Shown piece by piece: positions 6,939 through 13,013 of a stretch of DNA of 13,013 bases. Numbering within the stretch: position 1 is the stretch's first letter; each line of letters opens with the position of its first letter. The stretch is from Acidobacteriota bacterium. Its GTDB lineage: Bacteria; Acidobacteriota; Terriglobia; Terriglobales; Acidobacteriaceae. The notes under the pieces were generated by a model. The model made no database searches. It saw nothing but the letters and a program-made list of their open reading frames with translations, and was not told where the DNA came from. Position numbers and translations under genes: made by a program. The stretch covers positions 1 to 13,013 of the forward strand of contig JAKART010000022.1 in assembly GCA_021819255.1 (NCBI GenBank), written 5' to 3'.

Positions 6939-7188
6939 ACAGCCATGGCCGGAGGGCGGGTATAGCAGCCGGGTGTGCTGGCTCTGTTCGCTGCGATCTC
7001 TTCCCAGGGAAGATCATTTGGGGCGGTGGAATTGGCCATCCATTCGACATCTCCGCCTGCGATGCGGGGCGGGGATGGATCGGTGTTGGATCTGTGTTGG
7101 ATCTATTTTGGATCTGTGTTGGATCTGACCGAGCCGCAGGCAGGTGGCGATTGAACTTCGCTTGACGGGAACATGGGACAATCGAGAG
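6939..7188. promoter_or_regulatory. Leader/promoter region of the cNMP-domain flavoprotein
   Basis: No credible gene lies in these 250 bases. CTTCCC/GGGAAG (7000-7012) is inverted around one base, with no U-tract. The five-unit 11-bp repeat at 7077-7131 lies 57-112 bases before the ATG at 7189, where regulator sites or a repeated promoter spacer would be expected. No convincing -35/-10 pair was seen. Confidence 0.35.
7077..7131. repeat. Five tandem 11-bp units upstream of the flavoprotein gene
   Basis: Units start at 7077, 7088, 7099, 7110 and 7121. All begin GGATC, and the consensus is GGATCTGTGTT; units 2 and 4 are identical, while 1, 3 and 5 diverge at a few bases. The 11-bp period is close to one helical turn, so the GGATC blocks would fall on one face of the DNA. 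Confidence 0.9.
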
Positions 7189-8847
7189 ATGATCTCTTTC
7201 TCTGAACTGCAGGCGCTTCCGGTCTTTGCGTCTCTTGACGAGTTGAGTTGCCGGCGTCTGGCGAGGCGGGCGGCTGATATCCGTCTCAACCCCGGGGAGT
7301 GGCTGCTGCGGGAAGGAGAGATGGCCGGCTTTTACGTGCTGCTGGAGGGTGACCTTCAACTGGTGAAGGAGGTCCTGGGCCAGCCTATGGAGCTGCGCAG
7401 CTACAAGGCGGGCGATTTTTTCGGCGAGGTCCCGATTTTGCTGGGCGGGGCAGCGTTTGTCTCTATCAGGGCCATCTCCAAAGCAAGGGTTGCGCAGTTT
7501 GATCCGCAGGTGTTGTTTGAGTTGATTCAAGACTCGGCGGCGTCCAGTGCCGTCATCCTGCAGACCATGACGGATCGCCTGATTTCCGTCCAGCAGTTCG
7601 CCAAAACTCTCCCCGGCTCGCGGGTGCTGGTGGTGGGGACAAAATATGACAGCGATTGCCATGAGATTCGGAACTTTCTCTCCTCGAATCGGATTCCATA
7701 CGAATGGGTGGATGCGGAGCGCGAGCCCGACCGGCTGCCGGCTTGCATGACGGAGGGATACCATGGGCCCGAGGTGATTGTGGACCGCGCCTTCTGTGTG
7801 GAGCGGCCCACGATCCGGAGCGTAGCCGAGGCGCTGGGAATACGCACCCAGCCGCGCCATGATGCGTATGACGTTGTGATTGCGGGTGCAGGCCCGGCGG
7901 GACTGGCCGCCGCCGTCTACGGAGCATCAGAGGGTTTGCGGGTGCTGCTGGTGGAACGATCCTCGGCCGGTGGACAGGCAGGCGCTTCATCGCGAATCGA
8001 AAACTACCTGGGGTTTCCGAATGGAATCTCGGGAGAAGAGCTGAGCGACCGGGCGCAAAAGCAGGCCGTTCGATTCGGCGCGGAGATTGTGTTGACGCGC
8101 TGCGTGGAGCATCTGGAGCCACTCTCCGATGGAAGATATTGCGTGGAACTGGATGAAGGCCAGAGGATCTCTGCCTGTGTCGTCTTGCTGGCTACGGGGG
8201 TGGAGTGGAGAGTTTTGCACGCCGACGGGGTGAACCGCTTCCAGGGGAGAGGTGTATTCTATGGCGCTACCCGCCATGAGGCGATCAATGCGGTCGGCAA
8301 GAGGGTCTTTGTTGTCGGCGGCGGTAACTCCGCCGGCCAGGCGGCAATGTTTTTCTGCAACTATGCCGCTACGGTGACGATGCTGCTGCGCGGCAAAGGT
8401 TTGGAGTTGAGCATGTCGCAGTACCTCATTGAGCAGTTAGGGGCCAAAAGGAACCTCAGCGCGGAGCCGTATACCGAGGTAATTCGGGCGGAGGGCGAGG
8501 ATCATCTCGAGCGGATTGTAACTCAGTCGCAGGGAGCAGACGGTGCGCCGACGATCCAAACGCGCGATGCCGATGCGCTCTTCGTGATGATCGGCGCCAA
8601 CGCCAACACGGCATGGCTGCCCCCAAGCCTGGAGAGAGATGCGGGCGGTTACATCTGCACGGGGCGCGATCTGGCCCGGTGGCCGCTGCCGGACCGCGAA
8701 CCGTTTCCGCTGGAGACCAGCCTGCCCGGCGTTTTCTGCGCCGGCGATGTTCGCCACGACTCCATCAAGCGCGTTTCCAGCGGCGTGGGAGAGGGAAGCA
8801 TGGCGGTCGCCTTCATCCATCAGTATCTGGCGCTGCGGAATTTTTAG
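7189..8847 (+). CDS. cNMP-binding / glutaredoxin-like / thioredoxin-reductase-like FAD oxidoreductase
   Basis: A 552-residue cytoplasmic fusion protein. Residues about 5-115 form a CAP_ED cyclic-nucleotide-binding-type domain (LNPGEWLLREGEMAGFYVLL, then YKAGDFFGEVPILLGG). About 140-218 resemble a thioredoxin/glutaredoxin fold (RVLVVGTKYDSDCHEIRNFL, then IPYEWVDAEREPD) without a CxxC. From about 227 it is a TrxB-type flavoprotein with FAD motif GAGPAG at 233-238, GGQAGASSRIENYLGF, NADPH-binding VVGGGNSAGQA at about 375-385, and C-terminal FAD motif FCAGDVRHDS. Where thioredoxin reductases carry CATC after GRG, this protein has GRGVFYGATR (GATR, 8263-8274), so a dithiol mechanism is not possible at that site. 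It could be a ferredoxin/flavodoxin-type reductase or use another acceptor. The ATG at 7189 is preferred because the cNMP domain begins there; an in-frame GTG at 7144 is weaker. The stop codon overlaps the left end of an IS630 element. Confidence 0.88.
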   Translation: MISFSELQALPVFASLDELSCRRLARRAADIRLNPGEWLLREGEMAGFYVLLEGDLQLVKEVLGQPMELRSYKAGDFFGEVPILLGGAAFVSIRAISKARVAQFDPQVLFELIQDSAASSAVILQTMTDRLISVQQFAKTLPGSRVLVVGTKYDSDCHEIRNFLSSNRIPYEWVDAEREPDRLPACMTEGYHGPEVIVDRAFCVERPTIRSVAEALGIRTQPRHDAYDVVIAGAGPAGLAAAVYGASEGLRVLLVERSSAGGQAGASSRIENYLGFPNGISGEELSDRAQKQAVRFGAEIVLTRCVEHLEPLSDGRYCVELDEGQRISACVVLLATGVEWRVLHADGVNRFQGRGVFYGATRHEAINAVGKRVFVVGGGNSAGQAAMFFCNYAATVTMLLRGKGLELSMSQYLIEQLGAKRNLSAEPYTEVIRAEGEDHLERIVTQSQGADGAPTIQTRDADALFVMIGANANTAWLPPSLERDAGGYICTGRDLARWPLPDREPFPLETSLPGVFCAGDVRHDSIKRVSSGVGEGSMAVAFIHQYLALRNF

Positions 8848-8873
8848 AGCAGTAGTACGGATGGTGTGAGGTA
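8847..8873. repeat. Left terminal inverted repeat of the IS630 element
   Basis: Begins GAGCAGTAG next to the target TA. Its first base is also the last base of the flavoprotein stop codon TAG. Confidence 0.6.
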
Positions 8874-8908
8874 AAGGAGGCGATGGATCCGCGACGCACA
8901 CCCACGAG

Positions 8909-9860
8909 ATGGCGCGAGCCTGCGATGACGATTTGCGCCGGAAGATATGCCAAGCGCCTGCGAAGGGGCTGGGAAGTTTCCGGGAACTGGCCGGGGTGTT
9001 TGGAGTGAGCCTTGGCTAGGGGGAGAAGATCTTTCGGCAGCGGAGCCGGACGGGGCTGATGGAGCGGGTTCGCTACCGTCCAGGGCCGAAGAGCCCGGTG
9101 AGCGCGCGGTGGCGGCGCGGACGGTGGAACTGGTGGGGCTGGACGCCGACATCACCGTAGCCGAGTTGCGCGATCGGATTGCGACCGACACTGGCGTAGC
9201 GATGAGCTGGTCTTTGGTTCGAGAGTGGGCGGTACGACTCGGTCTACGGCTGAAAAAAAGTCGCTACACGCCGTCGAACGTGATACGGAAGCCAACCGCG
9301 AGCGGCGCAGGGAGTTCCTCGAAGCGATCCGCGCCGTCCCCGCGGAGAAGTTAATCTACCTGGGCGAGAGCGGGTTGACCACCTCGATGACGAGGCTTCG
9401 GGGTCGTTGCCTTGGAGGCCGACGCATCCACGAAGCCACGCTCGGAGGCCACTGGAAGATTCTGACCATCCTGAGAGCGATGAGCACGCGCGGACTGGTC
9501 GCCACCATGACCGTCGAGGAGCCTACCGGCAGCGACATCTTCCTGGCCGATGTGGAACAGGCGCTCTGCCCCGCGCTCGCGCACGGCGACGAGGTGGTGA
9601 TGGACAATCTCTCCTCGCACAAGGTGCGGGGTGTGCGAGAGAGATTGGAAGGCGCAGGCGCCCGTGTGCTCTACCTGCCACCCTACTCGCCTGACCTCAA
9701 CCCTATCGAAAAGGCCTGGGCCAAGCTCAAACAACTGCTCCGCTCGGCCAAGGCACGATCCCAAGAAGCTCTCGACCAGGCCATCGCAGAGCTGCTCCCC
9801 GGGGTCGCAGAACAGGATGCACAAGCTTGGTTCAGACTCCGCTTCGGTACATCACAATAA
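8909..9860 (+). pseudogene. IS630-family transposase, disrupted
   Basis: Encoded a DDE transposase of the IS630/Tc1-mariner group. The N-terminal HTH portion starts at ATG 8909 (MARACDDDLRRKI, then SFRELAGVFGVSLG) and stops at TAG 9017-9019, probably a mutated TGG Trp codon since sensible sequence (EKIFRQRSRTGLMERVRYRPGPKS) continues in frame after it. The frame then shifts near 9090-9115 into one reading TVELVGLDADITVAELRDRI and LGLRLKK. A second shift of -1 is needed at a run of seven A (9253-9259) to enter the DDE domain, which runs to the stop at 9860. That domain has VVMDNLSSHK and PYSPDLNPIEKAW, giving the second Asp and the Glu. The first catalytic Asp is Gly (YLGESG, codon 9363-9365, GGC instead of GAC). 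The A-run could be a programmed slippage site, but the other lesions make the gene inactive. Confidence 0.85.
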
Positions 9861-9875
9861 CCCCGCTATTGCTCC
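9849..9875. repeat. Right terminal inverted repeat of the IS630 element
   Basis: Ends CTATTGCTC, the inverse of GAGCAATAG, matching the left end GAGCAGTAG with one mismatch in nine. It partly overlaps the transposase stop region. Confidence 0.6.
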
Positions 9876-9992
9876 AGACTGGCGCGAAGAGTTTGCTGAA
9901 ACGCGCAGCAGCCTGCCTGCCGCAAAGATCGTTTCCAGCAGCAACACGCAGCGCCATGGGCCGGGCAGTTTACCGGCAGAAGCTGCGTCTCT

Positions 9993-11855
9993 CTATAGGT
10001 ACCACGGAATGTTGATGGTCAAAATGCGCTGATTGCCCCGCATCATCAATAGAAGCTTGAGCAGTTGAGCGCGCTGATTGTGCAAAGGGGCCTGCCACCA
10101 CCGCTTGACGATCAACTGAGGAACCAGGACAGCGATCTGCCGGTCAGGGAGCTGGCTTTCCAGTTGGAGAATGTAATCCACCAGAGGCGCCAGGACGAAG
10201 CGATAGGGGGAAGGTAGCCAGACTAGCCGGGGAACGGCAAGGCCGGCCGCTGCGATCGGGCCGGCAACGTCCCGCTGCCAGACTTGTTCAAGGGTGTCGC
10301 GCTCTTCTCCGGTATCGATATGCACAGCTTGAATCTCATCGCTAAGTTTCAGAGCAAAGCGCAAGCCCTTCTCCGTGATCCTCGACCAGCGGTCAATGGG
10401 AATGACGACCATGGGACGGTTCAGGTTCTCAAGCCGGATGGGCTCATGGATTTGAATTTCGCGTGAGACCGCCTCATAATGCCGCCGGACAGCCAGCATC
10501 AGGAAGATGAGTAAGGGAATCAGAAGAGTTGTGATCCACGCGCCCTCCGCAAATTTGGTCAGAAGAACGACGATGAGCGTGACGCCGGTGGCCAGGGCGC
10601 CGATGCCGTTGATCAGGATGCGGTGAATCGAGCGCGGCCCCGGTTTGCGAAGCCAATGCATCACCATGCCGGCCTGCGAGAGCGTAAAGGCCAGGAAGGC
10701 TCCGATGGCGAAGAGCGGAATCAAACGGTCGGTGATGCCGCCAAAAGCGATGAGCAGAATCGCCGAGAGGCCGACCAGAGCATAGATGCCATGGGAGTAG
10801 AGCAGGCGCCGGCCGCGGACCAAAAAGACGTGAGGAAGATAGTTGCTGTGGGCGATCGCACGAGTGAGACGGGGAAAATCGGCAAAGGAGGTGTTCGCCG
10901 AAAGAGCGAGAACCAGAAGGATGGAGCCCATCCCGATGTAGTAGAACCAGCCCCGGCCCACAACCGCGCAGATGAGCTGAGAGAGGATGCTCTGGTAGCC
11001 GGCTCCGGCAGGGTCGGTGGCGCCGATGTTATAAGCCCGGCACAGCACGGCGATGCCGCCCAGGAAGATCGCCAGCAACGCAATGATGATGGTGAGGGTG
11101 CGCTTGGCGTTTGGTTGAGTGGGTTCACGGAACGCGCCCACTCCGTTCGAGACGGCCTCGACGCCGGTCATGGCGGTGCAGCCACTGGCGAACACTTTAA
11201 GCAGCAGCCATGGGGTCAGCATCATGGCCGCCTTGGGAAGGTTCGGAGGAGCGATGATCGGAACTGGGTGGCCGTGCGCCAGAACTGTGCGCACCCCGCC
11301 CACCAAGATGACCACCAGCAGGGTTCCTATGAAGAGGTAGGTGGGAATCAGGAATGCCTTACCCGTGTCGCGGACACCGCGCGTGTTAATGACGGTGAGT
11401 AGAAACAAGATGAGCAGGCAGAGCGCAAGGGTATGAGGCTGCAGAGAAGGAAAGGCGGAGACCAGAGCTCCGACGCCAGCGGAGATGCCCACGGCGACGT
11501 TCAGAATGTAGTCGATCATCAGCGCAGCGGCGGCCAGCAGGCCGGCTGTTGTCCCTAGGTTCTCTGAGGCCACCGTGTAACTGCCGCCCCCGTGAGGGTA
11601 GACATCAATCGTTTGGCGGTAGGAGAAGTAAAGGATGGTCAGCAGAAGAATGATGGCCAGGCTGATGGGGATGATGTACGCTAAGCCCGCCAGCCCCAGA
11701 GGGATCAGCAAGGTGAGAGCGGCCTCTGGACCATAAGCCGCGGAGCTGAGAGCGTCCAGTCCAAAGACCGGAATGCCGGCGATCGGACCTATGTGCTCCG
11801 CGCGCTCCTCCGAGGTGGCGAGCGGTTTACCAACCAAAAAGTCAAAGAGAGCCAT
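9993..11855 (-). CDS. kimA: KimA-like APC-superfamily potassium uptake permease
   Basis: Inner-membrane transporter of 620 residues, about 12 transmembrane segments plus a cytoplasmic C-terminal domain (about 480-620) of the USP-like kind. From memory it aligns closely with Bacillus subtilis KimA (YdaO), a proton-coupled high-affinity K+ importer controlled by c-di-AMP. Shared blocks are GLDALSSAAYG (residues 32-42), YPHGGGSYTVASENLG, IDYILNVAVG (114-123), ASGCTAMTGVEAVSN, SANTSFADFPRL, a VRGRRL-like block and FTLSQAGM. Asp34, Tyr41 and Asp115 match K+-site residues I recall for KimA (Asp36, Tyr43, Asp117). Asn119 and Gly123 replace its Thr121 and Ser125, so ion handling may differ. Lacking a search I cannot exclude an amino-acid permease, but the GLDALSSAAYGPEA start and C-terminal domain favour KimA. 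A sigma-54 regulator lies 144 bases upstream on the same strand. The start has only a weak ribosome site. Confidence 0.82.
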   Translation of the reverse strand: MALFDFLVGKPLATSEERAEHIGPIAGIPVFGLDALSSAAYGPEAALTLLIPLGLAGLAYIIPISLAIILLLTILYFSYRQTIDVYPHGGGSYTVASENLGTTAGLLAAAALMIDYILNVAVGISAGVGALVSAFPSLQPHTLALCLLILFLLTVINTRGVRDTGKAFLIPTYLFIGTLLVVILVGGVRTVLAHGHPVPIIAPPNLPKAAMMLTPWLLLKVFASGCTAMTGVEAVSNGVGAFREPTQPNAKRTLTIIIALLAIFLGGIAVLCRAYNIGATDPAGAGYQSILSQLICAVVGRGWFYYIGMGSILLVLALSANTSFADFPRLTRAIAHSNYLPHVFLVRGRRLLYSHGIYALVGLSAILLIAFGGITDRLIPLFAIGAFLAFTLSQAGMVMHWLRKPGPRSIHRILINGIGALATGVTLIVVLLTKFAEGAWITTLLIPLLIFLMLAVRRHYEAVSREIQIHEPIRLENLNRPMVVIPIDRWSRITEKGLRFALKLSDEIQAVHIDTGEERDTLEQVWQRDVAGPIAAAGLAVPRLVWLPSPYRFVLAPLVDYILQLESQLPDRQIAVLVPQLIVKRWWQAPLHNQRAQLLKLLLMMRGNQRILTINIPWYL

Positions 11856-11999
11856 TCACGGTCCATAGAGTGGGATACGAACCAGCCAATTTCAGGGTAC
11901 GACGGATGGGCGCCCCATGTCGGCACATTTTTTCTTAATCCATAGCGAAATGATCTTGTGGAACAGCTACACAGAGCCAAAGATGGAGGGCGAGCGAGG
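11856..11999 (-). promoter_or_regulatory. Leader between the sigma-54 regulator and the KimA-like gene
   Basis: Holds the presumed promoter and 5' leader of the KimA-like gene. Small inverted arms ATGGG (11906-11910) and CCCAT (11914-11918) flank a three-base loop, and a run of six T (11928-11933) lies on the plus strand, the wrong side for a terminator of the minus-strand regulator. TGGCTCTGTGTAGCT on the minus strand resembles a sigma-54 site, but its GG to GC spacing is one base short. No clear riboswitch is recognised. Confidence 0.3.
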
Positions 12000-13013
12000 C
12001 TAATGAAGGGCGTACTTGCGGCAGAGATATTTGATCCGCTGGCCGTCGATGTGCAGCAGCCGGGCAGCGGCCGCCTTGTTGCCCTGACTGCGGCGAAGTG
12101 CCGCGGTGAGCAAGGCGATCTCCATCTCCTGTACGGCGGCATCGAAGTCAGTTCCGGAGTCTGGGAGCAGCACTGCTTCACTGGCGGCAAGGTGGTTCAC
12201 CAGAAGCTGCGAGGGAAGATGCGTCGATTGAATCTCATTGCCTCCGACGGTGATGACCAGCCGCTGGATCAGATTCTCCAGCTCCCGCACGTTGCCCGGC
12301 CAGGTGTGCTGCTCCAGAGCGGACAGAGCCATGTCGTCAAAGTGTTTCGGAGGAATGCTGTTGGCAATACAGTGGGTGTGGAGAAAGTGGGAACAGAGCA
12401 GGGGGATGTCGCCGTTACGTTCGCGTAGCGGAGGGAGTTGAATCGGAACGACGTGGATGCGGTAGTAGAGGTCCTCGCGGAACCTGCCGGTGCGAACCAT
12501 CTCCTCCAGGTTTTCATGGGTGGCGCAGATCAGCCGGAAGTCGATCTTGCGCTGGGTGCGACCACCCAGGCGCTGCACCATGTGATCCTCCAGAACCCGC
12601 AGCAACTTGGTCTGGAGCGGAAGGGCGAGGGTCGCGATCTCATCCAGGAAGAGCGTTCCCTGATCAGCGAGTTCAATCTGGCCCGGCCGTGATTCGGTGG
12701 CTCCCGTGAAAGCGCCTCGCTCGCTTCCGAAGAGCTCGCTCTCAATCAGGTCGTGGGGCAGAGCGGAACAGTTGAGACGGATGTAGGGCTGATGGGCGCG
12801 GCGGCTCAAGGCAACGATGGCGCGTGCGGCCAGTTCTTTGCCGGTACCGCTCTCTCCACGGATCAGAACATTCACGCCGCTGCAGGCAACCTGCTCGATA
12901 GCCGCATAGACGGCGCGCATCGGTTCGCTACAGCCGATGAAGTCCTGAAAGCGGCTGCTCTCCTGGGCCTGGCGCAGGAGGTTTTGCCGAGAGATCTCAG
13001 CGCTGCGGGTGCG
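12000..13013 (-). CDS. Sigma-54-dependent Fis-family transcriptional activator, 5' truncated
   Basis: Bacterial enhancer-binding protein that uses ATP hydrolysis to open sigma-54 promoters. The frame is open to the window edge, so the N-terminal sensory domain is missing; 337 residues are visible. In these coordinates, FQDFIGCSEPMRAVYAAIEQVA enters the AAA+ domain. Walker A GESGTGKE is at about 53-60, the sigma-54-contacting GAFTGA loop at about 100-105, and Walker B GTLFLDEIA at about 119-127. Arginine-finger region FREDLYYRI follows, with WPGNVRELENL closing the AAA+ module. A C-terminal Fis-type HTH (GNKAAAARLLHIDGQRIKYL) binds DNA. All signature motifs are intact, so it should be competent for sigma-54 activation. 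An ATG at 12918-12920 lies inside the domain and is not the true start. Whether it has a receiver, PAS or GAF domain cannot be seen. It may control the KimA-like gene 144 bases downstream, but that is inference. Confidence 0.92.
   Translation of the reverse strand, partial: RTRSAEISRQNLLRQAQESSRFQDFIGCSEPMRAVYAAIEQVACSGVNVLIRGESGTGKELAARAIVALSRRAHQPYIRLNCSALPHDLIESELFGSERGAFTGATESRPGQIELADQGTLFLDEIATLALPLQTKLLRVLEDHMVQRLGGRTQRKIDFRLICATHENLEEMVRTGRFREDLYYRIHVVPIQLPPLRERNGDIPLLCSHFLHTHCIANSIPPKHFDDMALSALEQHTWPGNVRELENLIQRLVITVGGNEIQSTHLPSQLLVNHLAASEAVLLPDSGTDFDAAVQEMEIALLTAALRRSQGNKAAAARLLHIDGQRIKYLCRKYALH

Larger units (their letters stand above)
8847..9875 (+). mobile_element. Degenerate IS630-family insertion sequence
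   Basis: About 1029 bp, a normal size for IS630. The ends form an imperfect inverted repeat: 8847-8873 against the reverse complement of 9849-9875 agree at 19 of 27 positions by eye, beginning GAGCA and again matching at TGTGA and GTA. The left end abuts TA (8845-8846), the expected IS630 target. The right flank is CA (9876-9877), one base off a TA duplication. The element carries one broken transposase gene in the same direction as the upstream flavoprotein gene. Confidence 0.75.

Noticed and set aside
6995..7015. Possible terminator after the DedA-rhodanese gene (CTTCCC/GGGAAG)
   Set aside because: Stem with a one-base loop and no following T-run.
6763..7860. Minus-strand open frame of about 365 codons crossing the DedA end, the gap and the flavoprotein start
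   Set aside because: It overlaps two convincing genes and the tandem repeats, and its Arg/Pro/His-rich composition is typical of a shadow frame.
11906..11933. Hairpin plus T6 on the plus strand, resembling an intrinsic terminator
   Set aside because: It points the wrong way for both neighbouring minus-strand genes, and no plus-strand gene precedes it. The T-run is also separated from the stem by nine bases.
11856..11999. c-di-AMP (ydaO-type) riboswitch upstream of the KimA-like gene
   Set aside because: This leader class is known upstream of Bacillus kimA, but I could not recognise its conserved core in this 144-base leader. A covariance-model search would settle it.

Overview
This is a GC-rich (roughly 60%) bacterial segment with six intact or end-truncated coding genes, one decayed insertion sequence and several non-coding repeat clusters. 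Protein style (a TolC protein with a Ser/Gln-rich leader, a KimA-like permease, a DedA-rhodanese fusion, a cNMP-domain flavin reductase) suggests a soil or sediment Gram-negative, possibly Acidobacteriota. That placement is inference only; there is no rRNA or marker gene. The first nine bases match the 3' end of the common Illumina adapter, so the window very probably begins at a raw draft-contig end. The right edge cuts a gene as well.

Layout. Positions 1-2255 (minus strand) hold xylulokinase (xylB) followed by a secreted SGNH/GDSL hydrolase that runs off the left edge. Positions 2256-2542 are a divergent promoter region. Positions 2543-5340 (plus) hold a TolC-like outer membrane factor tightly coupled to an EmrA/HlyD-type membrane fusion protein, with no inner-membrane pump beside them. 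Positions 5341-5981 contain no gene but are rich in repeats: a 116-bp MITE-like element with 17-bp terminal inverted repeats and 10-bp flanking direct repeats, four copies of a 14-bp palindromic unit, and a 13-bp tandem duplication. Positions 5982-6938 (plus) encode a DedA-rhodanese fusion. A 250-bp gap with five 11-bp tandem repeats precedes a cNMP-binding/glutaredoxin-like/thioredoxin-reductase-like flavoprotein (7189-8847) that lacks the thioredoxin reductase CxxC. A degenerate IS630-family element (8847-9875) sits exactly on that gene's stop codon. The right end (minus) holds a sigma-54 enhancer-binding regulator, truncated at the edge, followed by a KimA-like potassium permease.

Functionally this is a patchwork: pentose catabolism, an envelope export pair, a membrane/sulfur protein next to a redox flavoprotein, and a potassium transporter behind a sigma-54 activator. 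I see no CRISPR array, tRNA, rRNA or phage genes. The most unusual protein is the CxxC-less cNMP flavoprotein with helically phased repeats upstream. The most unusual DNA is the repeat cluster at 5515-5900 and the IS insertion that preserved its target's stop codon.
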